64,000 nt of DNA from Campanula takesimana (lineage: Eukaryota > Streptophyta > Magnoliopsida > Asterales > Campanulaceae). Of this stretch, positions 11,781 to 21,401 are shown one piece after another. The translations under genes were made by a program, and so were the position numbers. Below the pieces are notes generated by a model, which was not told the DNA's origin, ran no database searches, and saw only the letters and a list, made by a program, of their open reading frames with translations. The stretch covers positions 744,001-808,000 of the forward strand of contig JAOWBW010000060.1 of the NCBI GenBank assembly GCA_026119855.1, written 5' to 3'. The number at the start of each line of letters is the position of its first letter. Position 1 is the stretch's first letter.

Positions 11781-12622
11781 CAAATCAATTCCATTTCAAT
11801 TTGAGGAGCTTGAACATCTCCATTTCAATTTGAGCAGCAAACGACTACAGGATTCAAATTAAGTGTAGATTTGGTGTTTTTGAGCCAAATGAAGATATCC
11901 ATCTCTTCAAATTGATCTTCATTGTCTTTTTCAATCTCACTCTCCTCTGGTTCAATGACATTGTGATCTACTATCTCCATCTCCATATCCATCTCCTATA
12001 AGGAGAAAATCAATTTCAATTAGATCAGTTAGAGAATTCGAATATCAATTTCAATTTCAAATTAAAAAAAAAATGTGATAATTGATGAACAAACTTGTAA
12101 AGATTCATACATTTTCAATCGTTTTTTTTAAGCTCATCTCGTCTGCAATGGCGGTAGAGAGATGGAGAGAGAGAAAAAGAGAGAGATTGCGGAAGAAGGG
12201 AACAGTCGGTGGCTACTAGTGTTTTTCACGTTTTATGCCCTAATTTTGTTAATGAGCGAGATGTTGGACCGAACCGGTTTAAAAAAGGTAGAAGTTTGGT
12301 TCATTATTGCTTGTCAAAACCGGTCTTTTTTTAACATTATGGGGAAACTAGTTTCCCCCAAAACCAACTCATTTCATAATACATGACGTTTTAGGAGCAA
12401 TTTTTTGTTCCAAAATACTTGACGTTTTACTATTAACAAGAAAGAATTACTCTTGTTTACCTATTATACCTTTATTCATTAATTGTGAACTATTTCTTGT
12501 ATAAACATTTAAATGCCTAGGTAATTCGATACTTTTAGGGGCGCATATGTCTTTTTAATTGCATTTCTTAATATACTGTGAAGAAGTTTAAAACGACATG
12601 TATTATGAAACGGAGGGAGTAA

Positions 12623-12862
12623 AACCAAAATGAAATTTGTTGAAAAATAGAAGGTTAAAAGTGGTCTTTTCCATGGGTTGTCTTTTACAGTAAAATTACA
12701 GTCTTCTCTGACTCTCACTCATGATCCAGTTTCTCTCTCTAGGAAAAAAATGTCTCGTTAGAACCGCCATTTATGCTTTTAATTCAATTTTTCTGTCCCT
12801 TCTTCCTTCCTCGATTCCAAAATTCTCCTAAAAGACAACAAATACCCTCTTAACTACTATTC
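12623..12862 (+). promoter_or_regulatory. 5' flank and leader of the BTB gene
   Basis: About 240 bp lie between the end of the nested transposons and the start codon, with CT-rich tracts (CTCTGACTCTCACTC, TTTCTCTCTCTAGG) typical of plant leaders. I see no certain TATA box. The native promoter beyond this is displaced by the insertions, or the transposon DNA now serves as upstream sequence. Confidence 0.45.
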
Positions 12863-13801
12863 ATGGCAGCTACTACCACTACTACTTCTAAATTCCATCC
12901 CACTAAACCCACTAAACTCAAGCGCCGTCGTTTCAAAGAAACCACCATTTCCACCACCGCCGCCAACCACCACCACCCACCTCAACAACAACAGCGCAAA
13001 TTCATTCCCCCTTCCGTCGTCTCCCCTGACCACAGCTCTTGGTGCTGCCCCGCCTCCAAACCTCCTCATCCTCCTCCCCCACCGCCTCCTCCCTCTCCCC
13101 CACCCTACGCCTCCGCGCCTCCCACGGCAGTTTCACTCCCGTCTCAATCTCCCTCTTCGCCGGTAAATTCCAAAATCAGAAACTCGCCCAGCGCAGTCAT
13201 GGATACTGCTAATACTACTACCACCACCCAACACGAAACGTTCCCCTCGTCTTTCACGAAATTCAACTCCGCCCTCACCGCCGGGTTGCTAAACCCTATG
13301 TCGCCTCCGCCGCAAATAGACAAGACCCGATCCAGCCCGACCCTTTTCGAAATGATGGCAAGCGAACCCGATTCGAAAATCCTACAACCGAGTGTCGTCG
13401 TTTCGACACATCCGAAGCCCCAAATTGCACCAATTGACAAACAAGCGCTGTTGCAACAACGCTTGTCGGATCTTTTATGTAGTCGGAGCCCCGGGAACCA
13501 GTTCAATGACCCTAGTACGAGCGACGTGAAGCTCACATTGAGCTCTAAAGATGGGGTTAGTGTTTGTATGAGTGTGCATAGGCAGATCTTGGTGGGTCAA
13601 AGTCGATTTTTCGCAGTCAAGCTGTCAGATCGATGGAAAGGGCAGAGGAATGGGAACAGCAACAGCCACCCTTGGATTATTGAGATTGCGGATTGTGATG
13701 AAATTGAGGTTTATATTGAGACTGTTAGGTTGATGTATTGTAAGGATTTGAGGAGGAAGCTGATGAAGGAAGATGTTTCAAAAGTTCTTGGAATTTTGAA
13801 G
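12863..13801 (+). CDS. BTB/POZ-domain protein, exon 1
   Basis: First exon (313 codons) of a two-exon gene encoding a 626-aa plant-specific BTB/POZ protein of the Arabidopsis At1g63850-like group. The start is the first ATG, in context TTCATGGCAGC, after a CT-rich leader. Residues 1-200 are low-complexity (poly-T, poly-H, poly-Q, a proline run near 66-81) and basic near 18-25 (KLKRRRFK). The BTB fold begins near residue 220 (SDVKLTLSS, then CMSVHRQILVGQSRFFAVKL) and continues to the splice site. The exon ends ...ATTTTGAAG|GTACAC in phase 0, and joining to 18980 restores the frame (K|VSAAIGF). Proteins of this class are thought to act as substrate adaptors of CUL3 ubiquitin ligases; that is family knowledge, not shown here. 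A naive ORF runs on into a CACTCA repeat to 13915, which is intron read-through. Confidence 0.85.
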
Positions 13802-13805
13802 GTAC

Positions 13806-13870
13806 ACTCACACTCACACTCACACTCACACTCACTCAATCACACACACAAACACACTCACTCACACAGG
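13806..13870. repeat. (CACTCA)n microsatellite at the splice donor
   Basis: CACTCA/CACACTCA units begin four bases after the exon end, so the donor site is embedded at the edge of a length-variable repeat. Confidence 0.9.
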
Positions 13871-14030
13871 TTCAAGTGGAATAGTGGTAGACATAATGTG
13901 ATGGTTGGCATTTGAGCTGAGCACTGGTCATTTTGACAGGCTATATTGCTATAAATGTTGCTAATAGACTAATAGTCTATATAGAAGCTTTAATCTGTTG
14001 ATATATGAAACACATCCAAGTTTATTTATA

Positions 14031-14296
14031 CTCCCTCCGTCCCGCCGGAAATTGCAAAACTTACCATTTTGGGCGTCCCATAGAAATTGCAAAATCCATA
14101 AATGGAAAGTTTTTAATACTTTTTAATTAGTGGGTCCCACTTCTCATACTCACCTCCACTAACCCACTAACTATTTTCTACCCCACTTTCTCTCTCCCAC
14201 TCAACTATCAACACTCACAACACATCACCTTTTTCACTTTTCCCTTAATTCTTGTGCCATAATTTTTTTTTGAAGTTTCCGGCGGGACGTAGGGAG
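14031..14296. mobile_element. Stowaway MITE
   Basis: Inverted ends CTCCCTCCGTCCCGCCGGAA and TTCCGGCGGGACGTAGGGAG flanked by TA dinucleotides. 266 bp, noncoding. Confidence 0.88.
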
Positions 14297-14336
14297 TATT
14301 AACTAGGGCTTCCATGTTATTGTGTATGGTTGAATA

Positions 14337-14613
14337 CTCCTTCCGTCCCATAACTATGTGGAAAAGTTTTCTTTCGGGAGTCTCATTGATAAGTTACACT
14401 TTTATAAAATGGCAAAAATTTTTCACTATTCCTCCTACTCATTCTCTCTCCTACTTTATTTTTATACTCATAACACCAATCAACCTACTATTATCTACCC
14501 CCACTTTCTTTCTCTTACTTCACTTTTCATACCCACAACAACTACCTACTACTATTCTTCCGTTAATTCCCGTGCACAACCCATTTTGTCCACATAGTTA
14601 GGGGACAGAGGGA
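14337..14613. mobile_element. Stowaway MITE
   Basis: Ends CTCCTTCCGTCCCATAACTA and TAGTTAGGGGACAGAGGGA are inverted copies; TA precedes the left end. The interior has CACTCATTCTCTC-type MITE text. ORFs here are noise. Confidence 0.8.
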
Positions 14614-14636
14614 TTATATTTGTGCTTGTATAGTGC

Positions 14637-14758
14637 TCCCTTCGTCCCAGAAAAAACTACCCATTTCATTTTAGTAATCGAAATTTAGGAAAGTTGTTGG
14701 AAAAGTATGTGGTGTGAGTAGGAAAGAGAGAACGAATGTGGGGTAAGGAATAGTGTAG
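14637..14758. mobile_element. Truncated Stowaway MITE
   Basis: A left end like CTCCCTTCGTCCCAGAAAAA followed by GAGTAGGAAAGAGAGAACGA; the right terminus is missing. Confidence 0.6.
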
Positions 14759-15322
14759 GAATTCATGGTTAATATCTCAGATATCTTGGTGGATCATACC
14801 AAATCATATCTCCCCTTGTAACTCTTCATCTCTCCATATATTCGGCAATCACAACCGAATATCCCAAGATTGTGCTTTTTTATACTCCCTCCGTCCCACC
14901 TCACTTGAGACTTATTTCCATTTTGGGCCGTCCCACTTCACTTGAGACTCCCCAAAATGGTCATCCTTTTATAATTTTATATTCAATCTACCCAACCCAC
15001 TCATTCTCTCTTCATTTTCCTCCACACAATTTATTCAACCAACCTACTTTTAACCCCACTCATTCTCTCTCCTCATTTTCTAGTACACATTTTCTTTAGT
15101 TTATTCTTTTTCCTTAGTTATCGTGCCCACCTCTTAGGTCTCAAGTGAGGTGGGACGGAGGGAGTATATCTTTCCTAGTTTAGGTGATATTGTTTCCTTA
15201 TTTTTAGTTAGTTCAAGTAGTATAAATATATCTTTCTTGTAAATAGTTTATTCATCAAGAAAAGAAGTAAATGAAATTCTTCTTGTTCATTCTTATTTTT
15301 GCTAAAGTTTTCATGGCCTTTG
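14759..15322 (+). repeat. LTR-like segment split by a MITE
   Basis: The parts 14759-14884 and 15165-15322 read as one promoter-like unit with a TATA-like AGTATAAATATATC near 15220 and TTCATCAAGAAAAGAAG downstream, much like the R-U5 part of a small Copia LTR. It ends TTTTCATGGCCTTTG. No second LTR or clean primer site, so a solo or partial LTR; tentative. Confidence 0.45.
14885..15164. mobile_element. Stowaway MITE
   Basis: Ends CTCCCTCCGTCCCACCTCAC and GTGAGGTGGGACGGAGGGAG, TA-flanked. Same subfamily as 23762-24303 and 49486-49732. Confidence 0.92.
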
Positions 15323-15346
15323 CCCTAAACCCTAAACCCTAAACCC
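15323..15346. repeat. Interstitial telomere-like repeat
   Basis: Three CCCTAAA units plus CCC, the plant telomere repeat, at the junction between the LTR-like segment and the LINE fragment. Confidence 0.85.
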
Positions 15347-16960
15347 ACAATCTTGGACATCACCTTTGTTCTTATACAAAGGGATTAGAGTACTTTTCCT
15401 CCACTCCAATGGCATTGTGTTACTTCTCCATATCTTGTCCCAATGTCTCGTGTCCTCTTATCCCTCATACGAGCAAGTCTATAGATGTCTTTTTCCCCTT
15501 CTTTTGTATCCAATCTATCATAAAGTTTCTGATTCACCTTTGCTCTTGCATCTTTTACTGCTTTCTTTGCTTCTCTTCTAGCCTCCTTATACCTCTCATA
15601 GTTCTCCCCACTCCTGCATTTTCCCAATAATTTATAGCATTCTCGCTTGCTCTTTATCGCTTGCTTTACTTCCTCGTTCCACAATGATGTGTCCTTACTT
15701 GGTGGCACACTTCCTTTAGATTCTCCAAGGACTTCTCTCGCCACCTCCTTTATGGTATGCTCCATCTTAGTCCAGGTCGAATCTATATCCATATCCTCCA
15801 TATTACCCGACCAAATACTAGTAGTGGCCATCTTAGCTAGAAATCTCTGTTGATTCTCCCCTTGAAGCCTCCACCACTTGATTCTAGGTTCTACTAGTGG
15901 TTTTCTCTTCCTTGAAGTTCTCCTACTTCGAAAATCAAGTACCACAAGTCTATGTTGAGTTGCAGTACTTTCACCTGGAATAACATTGCAGTCAATGTAA
16001 CGCTTTCTACAAGCATTTCTTACTAAGAAGACGTCAATCTGACTCGCATTACCTCCACTTCTATAGGTCACCAAGTGTGATTCTCTCTTCTTGAACCAAG
16101 TGTTCATTATACTCAAGTCATATGCCATCGCAAACTCCAGGATCCCATTCCCTGCTTCATTCCTCTCCCCAAAATCAAAACCTCAATGAATGCTCTCAAA
16201 GTCGTGTCGACTAGACCCCACATGTCCATTAAGATCGCCACCAAACGACTAACTTCTCACCACTAGGTACGCGTTGCACAACCTCCTCTAAATCTTCCCA
16301 GAACTCTTGTTTAATAGATGCGTCCAACCCTACTTGTGGTGCATAGGCACTAATAATAGTTATAATCTCATCACTAACCACAAGTTTAATACCAATAATC
16401 CGGTCACTCTTCCTGTACACCTCCACAACATCATCGATATACTCCTTGTCAATAATGATACCTACTCCATTCCTACCCTTATCCTTTCCTGAATACCAAA
16501 GCTTAAAACCCCAAGGTGCTATTTCTTTAGCTTTCTCTCCAACCCACTTAGTTTCTTGTAGACACATTATGTGAATCTTCCTCCTCCTCATAACCTCCAC
16601 CACTTCTGCTGATCTCCCTGTCAAAGAGCCTATGTTCCAAGTTCCAAAGCGCATCCCACTTATCTTACCCCCACCATGGACTAGCTTCTTTGCCCGCACT
16701 CGTCCGCAATGCAGGAACCCTTGCATATTTGACACCACCCCCGGGCGCCGAGGTGGCATGTCGCTTCCGGGCGACGACCTAGCAACCTTTGCATACTTAT
16801 CACTACACCCATGCCTAGGAAGTGTAGCGCGTCGCTGTGAAGGGAACGCCCCAACGATATTCATATTCGGATTCATGTCATAAGAAATGTGACAAAGTTT
16901 TTACGGTGGCTGTCACATGCCTACCGCAACCCTCATCCTTTATCATGTCTTGGTTGTATA
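15347..16960 (-). pseudogene. RTE-type LINE, endonuclease part, broken
   Basis: Minus strand. The frame at 16229-16876 has an APE-type endonuclease start: MRFGTWNIGSLTGR, CLQETKWVGEKAKE, GRNGVGIIID and IISAYAPQVGLD. A frameshift at about 16230 breaks the GGDLNGH region. The next open frame (15385-16128) continues with KRESHLVTYRSGG, SQIDVFLV and TQHRLVVLDFR, then a basic linker. After KRTRDI the text jumps to what should be the start of RT (a different frame gives STLIPLYKNKGDVQDCG), then stops at the telomere-like repeats. Proteins of this type are often mislabelled craniofacial development protein 2-like. The RT catalytic core is absent. The 5' limit near 16960 is approximate. Confidence 0.82.
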
Positions 16961-17975
16961 TATGTGGGTTTATGTATAAGAAATAGCATCTGGAAATAAA
17001 GGTCTTGCTTTATGAGTCGTGATGTTGCAAAAGATTTACTAGATAACACCGACGGAAGAAGACCTGTACGTCCCAAAGTTTGCTTCTTTTTTTTTTCTTT
17101 CTGAAAACCCTCTGGCGTGAAGTGAATATCCTATTCTATTAAGAGAACAAATAGGAGATAACAGGAGTTTGTCATTAGGGTAAGCTGGTGTTCTCCCTTG
17201 AACTTATACTCGAGAGTCCTAAGGCACTTGCTGGACCTTCTTACTTGGATAACTATGCAAATTTTGTGGTGCCTCCTGCAGTTGACAGTCGTCATGTGGT
17301 TTTCTGTTTTCTAGATATTTAGAAATTGGGAGAATTTACTTTCACAGCCCTGGCATGCATTTGACTTTTCTCCCTTCCTTTGCACCTCGGGAGAGGATGT
17401 TTTGAGAGATGCTAAGTAAGAGAGGTGCTTACTTGGTGGAAGGTTGTTGGAGTCTGCCTTGGTGGTGTCTTGGAACATCTTCATCCATTCCTTTTTTAGC
17501 TTTTGGTCAAGTAATCATTGTCCTGATTTTCACGATTTCTTTCGTACAATAATGTGTTATGTTGCTCTAGAGGAATACCACACCCGCAAACTGAGCCTTC
17601 CTCCGGGAGACCATGGTCACAACCACTATCTTAGCCTTTCCATGGGACTCTTGTGTGTTGATACCTGCTGTGAAGTGTGACCTGTTCTTGCAACATAATA
17701 CCATCTCTTGTTTGGATTGGTTTTAAATTGAAGGAATGCTGGAAGAGCATTTTTGGTAGGTCAATCTCAAGTTCACGCATGTACAAGTACCAGAAAGGTT
17801 CCCTCCCCCCTCCCCCTCCCTTGGTGGAAGCTGGATGGGTAGAGTTTGAAATAACGAAGTGCCTCATACATAGTTTATAAAAGGGTGACAAGAAACCTAA
17901 GACCAGCCTAGAAAGGTGTCCTTCAATGTCATTGTGGAAAAGTCTAGTCCACATGCATATACAAGGAGAGACTAA
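16961..17975. other. Unassigned intron sequence
   Basis: No repeat ends, no supported ORF. May be the remnant of the original intron. Confidence 0.4.
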
Positions 17976-18242
17976 GGTTACGTTTGATAGCATCAAGCAC
18001 TTGATACTTAATAGAATGTAGGGTAATTTGGAGGTATGAGGAATGATTTAATTCTTTCATTCAACATAAATATGTCCAACATCCTCTTAATGATTGAGAA
18101 TCAAAATCCTTGCTTAAGGAATAAGAGCCTCACTTAACATTTAACATCTAGCGCCCAATGTGATCAAGTGCACCCTACCTCCAAATTACCCTACATTGTA
18201 TTAAGCATCAAGCACTTGATGCTTGATGCACCAAACACAACC
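17976..18242. mobile_element. Inverted-repeat MITE, superfamily unclear
   Basis: Inverted ends of ~65 bp: GGTTACGTTTGATAGCATCA on the left and GGTTGTGTTTGGTGCATCAA when the right end is reversed, continuing through TGTAGGGTAATTTGGAGGTA. 267 bp, no coding. No clean target duplication that I can see. Confidence 0.72.
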
Positions 18243-18360
18243 TGTCTGCTATCTGAATAAGTCTGCTCAAGGTACAATCAAGCTATCTTACCGTAGGGTA
18301 TCTTCGATGATTCTTTGCTGACTGATGTGTATACAAGTGAGTATATTTGTATATATTATA

Positions 18361-18672
18361 CTCCCTCCGTCCCAGCACAAGTAGGACTAGAGGTATTTGT
18401 ACACTAATTAAGACAAACTAGTAAATGTGTGGTAGAAAATGAAGAGAGAGAATGAGTGGAGTAAATAGTAATGTTAGTTGGATAAATTGAGTGGTGGAAA
18501 ATGAAGAGAGAGAATGAGTGAGATAAATAGTAGTGTTGGTTGAATAAATTGAGTGGTGGAAAATGAAGAGAGGAAATGAGTGAGGTTGAAACATTTCCAT
18601 TTTGGGTAGTCTCACTTTTAGTGGGATGGCCTAAAAGGGAAAGAAGTCTCACTTGTGGTGGGACGGAGGGAG
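18361..18672. mobile_element. Stowaway MITE with internal triplication
   Basis: TA-flanked ends CTCCCTCCGTCCCAGCACAA and the inverted GGGACGGAGGGAG. Inside, a ~57-bp unit containing GAAAATGAAGAGAGAGAATG occurs three times (about 18434-18590). Confidence 0.88.
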
Positions 18673-18979
18673 TATACATATACCCGCAAATACAGAATTG
18701 ATGGATTTAGAGATAGGGAGGGAGAGGGGTTACTATGGTTTTTTTATAGAGGTGAAAATAGATCTTTCTGAACTCTATTATTATTATCAACTTCTCTTAC
18801 TCATACTGTGTGTTTGTATGGTATGTTTAAGGAGAGAAATAGGCTACTAGTAGCCACACTCTATTTCGGACAGTTCCATATTCACCACCATTTAATTCAG
18901 TGGGACAAAAATTGATCTTTTCAACGTATTTGAAAGGCTTTTATGCGTGGTTGATGACTCGATCTTATTTTTTATACAG

Positions 18980-19921
18980 GTATCAGCTGCAATCGGGTTT
19001 GATGCCGGGGTCTTATCTTGTTTAGAGTACTTAGAAGCTGCTCCATGGGCTGAAGATGAGGAAGAAAAAGTGTCCTCTTTGTTATCTGAGCTTCGACTTG
19101 AAGGTGTTGGTGCAGTTGAAGTTTTGAAGAGAGTTTCAGTCGACGTTACAAATGGAGTTGAAGAGTCGAACGACAACGAAGAAGTACTTCTCAAACTCTT
19201 ACAAGTAGTTCTTGAAGGTAAAGATGAAAAAGCAAGGCGAGAAATGAAAGGATTAGTATCAAAAATGCTTCGCGAAAACTCCTCTCAGAATGAATTGAGA
19301 AAGGAATCTTTGTATTCTGCTTGTGATGGGTGCTTACATTTGCTCAAGGCCCAATTTTTACAGGCAGCGGGTGGGGATCTGCTGGATGTGGGCCAGATCG
19401 CGAGACAAGCCGATAATTTGCACTGGCTTTTGGATATCTTGATCGATCGACAGATTGCTGAGGAATTCTTGAAAACATGGGCTTCGCAGAGTGAACTGTC
19501 TGAAGCACATTCAAAAGTTCCAGTGGTTCATAGATATGAGATTAGTCGAGTTACAGCTAGGTTGTTTGTTGGGATAGGAAAAGGGCAGTTGTTGGCTTCT
19601 AAAGATTCGAGGTGCTTGCTTTTGCAGACATGGTTGGGTCCCTTTTATGATGACTTTGGGTGGATGAGGAGGGCTTCTAGGGGGCTTGACCGTCATTTAA
19701 TTGAGGAAGGCCTTAGTAATACTATTTTGACTTTGCCATTAGCGTGGCAGCAAGATATTCTAATGTCGTGGTTTGATCGGTTTTTAAATTGTGGTGAGGA
19801 TTGTCCAAATATACAGAGAGGGTTTGAGGTTTGGTGGAGAAGGGCTTTTTGTAGACGAAATGGTGAGCCCGAACGGCCTAGACAATTCCGGATTGCAACT
19901 GCAACTACAGAAAACTCGTGA
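18980..19921 (+). CDS. BTB/POZ-domain protein, exon 2
   Basis: Second and last exon: 313 codons plus TGA. It starts VSAAIGFDAGVLSCLEYLEA, completing the BTB region and entering the BACK-like helical part typical of this plant family. Further in are CLHLLKAQFLQAAGG, WLLDILIDRQIAEEFLKTWA, SRVTARLFVGIGKGQLL, WLGPFYDDFGWM and LPLAWQQDILMSWFDRFLN. The C-terminus is polar (ERPRQFRIATATTENS). There is no frameshift or stop, so the gene looks intact despite the large intron. No transmembrane segments or signal peptide; a soluble nuclear or cytosolic protein is expected. Gene symbol left empty because the exact orthologue is uncertain. Confidence 0.87.
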   Translation, partial: VSAAIGFDAGVLSCLEYLEAAPWAEDEEEKVSSLLSELRLEGVGAVEVLKRVSVDVTNGVEESNDNEEVLLKLLQVVLEGKDEKARREMKGLVSKMLRENSSQNELRKESLYSACDGCLHLLKAQFLQAAGGDLLDVGQIARQADNLHWLLDILIDRQIAEEFLKTWASQSELSEAHSKVPVVHRYEISRVTARLFVGIGKGQLLASKDSRCLLLQTWLGPFYDDFGWMRRASRGLDRHLIEEGLSNTILTLPLAWQQDILMSWFDRFLNCGEDCPNIQRGFEVWWRRAFCRRNGEPERPRQFRIATATTENS

Positions 19922-21401
19922 AGTAATGGTTTGCCTTTCTCTCTCTCTCCGTCTGGGTTTGTGGACTGAGTGCAGCAGTTGTTCACTTTAGAACAAGAAT
20001 CAAATTCAGTTTTTTTGTGGTGCTACATGTCTCATTGGAGATGTTAGCAGATGAGTCTCATGAAAAAGTTTTTTTTTTTTTTTTTTTTTTTTTCCAGTTC
20101 CGGTTTTTATGGGTATTTATCAAAATATGATTTGCAATTTTCTGCTCAGCAACTTAGCCTTTCCCATAATTTCGTCGGAGTTGTTGTTGGCAAAGGGTCA
20201 TTTCGTTTCCATAGAGTTTTAGATGAGCATTGGGGAATTGGTTGGAGCCCGAGAACTGTTTTTTCTCAACAAAGAATTGGTGAGCAATGATGATTGGTTA
20301 ATCTTGAAGGAGTAGCCCAGCTATACGGAAATTAGAAAATGGTGACAAGAGTGAGTAGTTTTGATACAGAAAAGCAGTCTGCTATTTCTTCGTCCAACTG
20401 GATAGAGCATCTACTCTCCAAATGAAGTTCAGAATAGCGATTTTGAAGATTGGTTGTTTGTTGATGCTGGATGGCTAGTTGGTAAAGATACTTAAAAAGG
20501 TTTTATTTGACAACCCGCCTTGCCTTCATTGATTCTAGAGCACCCTACATTGGTCGTTTTCTTTCGCACATCCCTATTCATGCATTATGATCTCATTGTG
20601 AGTGAAACCTAATTTTTCTTTCTTTCGTTATCCTTTTTATAACTAGTTATTATTATCTAATGTTTGGCCTTTTACTTGGTTCTTGTTTGACCGTTACATT
20701 TTCTACTGGCACGAGCATGTACAAGGCCATTTCCCAGGCTTGCGACCTTAGATAAGTTCCAAGTTCCGACCAGATCCTCTCCAGCATTTAAGTTGCTTGA
20801 ATCCAGCAGTAAGATCATTTGCCGTGATTTTTTTTACTTAGTGATATAACATTAACAATTTGTATAATTTTACTGGGCCGATTACATTGATATTGATGTT
20901 TTGTCAAATTTCACTTGTGTTGACCTTGAAAAAGTCAAATGAATCTTTCTTTCCGGGTACTAAGGGAGTACTTTGGTATGGCTGCAGCACACCAATCCTT
21001 TTGTTCCGAATAATCCATCCAAATAGACAGAAAGGCCTCAGCATTTGGTCCATGTTGATTTTAATGCTGGAAATGTTTTCTTTTATGTTTTTGTTGCATA
21101 TCATATCATAGCCAGCTTGACTGGTTCTTCCTTCATTCCTCGTCAGTCTATTATCTTCAAAAATGGGCGAAGGAAGAAACATGGCCCACAATCATATTGC
21201 TGTTCTGCATTTTATTGAGTCAAATTGCTTTAGTTTTTAATTTGAAGCATCGTATCGCAGTATCGCAGTAGTATAATTTGTGCACCCACTTACTTTTTCC
21301 CCGTTCCGCTGCGGCCCCCTAAGTATCAGGCCGTGTGACACTATTTATGAGTTGGGGGTGGGGGTGATATGGGCCCCTGAGAGATTGTTTTAAGTAAGAA
21401 T
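19922..21401 (+). other. 3' flank of the BTB gene
   Basis: Presumed 3' UTR at the start, then a T25 run at 20069-20093 and unannotated AT-rich sequence. Small ORFs here match nothing I recognise. I do not see a second gene. Confidence 0.5.

Larger units (their letters stand above)
10541..12369. mobile_element. Mutator-like element with cargo
   Basis: It is flanked by the 9-bp direct repeat CATTTCATA (10532-10540 and 12370-12378), the target-site length typical of Mutator elements. Ends share TTTTGGGGGAAACTA in inverted orientation, followed by AAAAAAAGACCGGTTTT on both sides. It encodes no transposase that I can see. The interior holds an exon-like ORF start (10874-10939), a CT microsatellite and an array of ACCAAGTTAC-type repeats, so it looks like a cargo-carrying (Pack-MULE-like) non-autonomous element. 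Confidence 0.68.
10525..12619. mobile_element. Stowaway-type MITE split by a Mutator-like element
   Basis: The left end CTCCCTCCATTTCATA and right end TATGAAACGGAGGGAG are inverted copies flanked by TA on both sides. The right part (12370-12619) resembles the MITE at 45087-45350, sharing an ACGACAT...TTTTGAGACGG-like end and a GCCTAGGTAATT core. About 1.8 kb of foreign DNA separates the left 16 bp from the rest. Confidence 0.72.
13802..18979 (+). other. Intron of the BTB gene, 5.2 kb, transposon-filled
   Basis: Donor AAG|GTACAC at 13802 and acceptor TTTTTATACAG|G at 18979; both junctions are in phase 0. The intron starts with a CACTCA microsatellite and contains at least five Stowaway-type MITEs, an LTR-like segment, three telomere-like units, a broken minus-strand LINE and an inverted-repeat MITE. 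Sequence not assigned to any element is about 16960-17975 and 18673-18979. Confidence 0.82.

Noticed and set aside
13802..13915. Extension of the BTB ORF with an HSHSHS tail
   Set aside because: It is intron read-through over a microsatellite; the GT donor and the in-phase exon at 18980 fit the family far better.
15385..16876. A host craniofacial development protein 2-like gene
   Set aside because: The endonuclease motifs and linker are those of an RTE-type LINE; the name is a known mislabel.
20860..21191. Overlapping ORFs on both strands downstream of the BTB gene
   Set aside because: No conserved motif, no splice context and overlapping frames; treated as noise.
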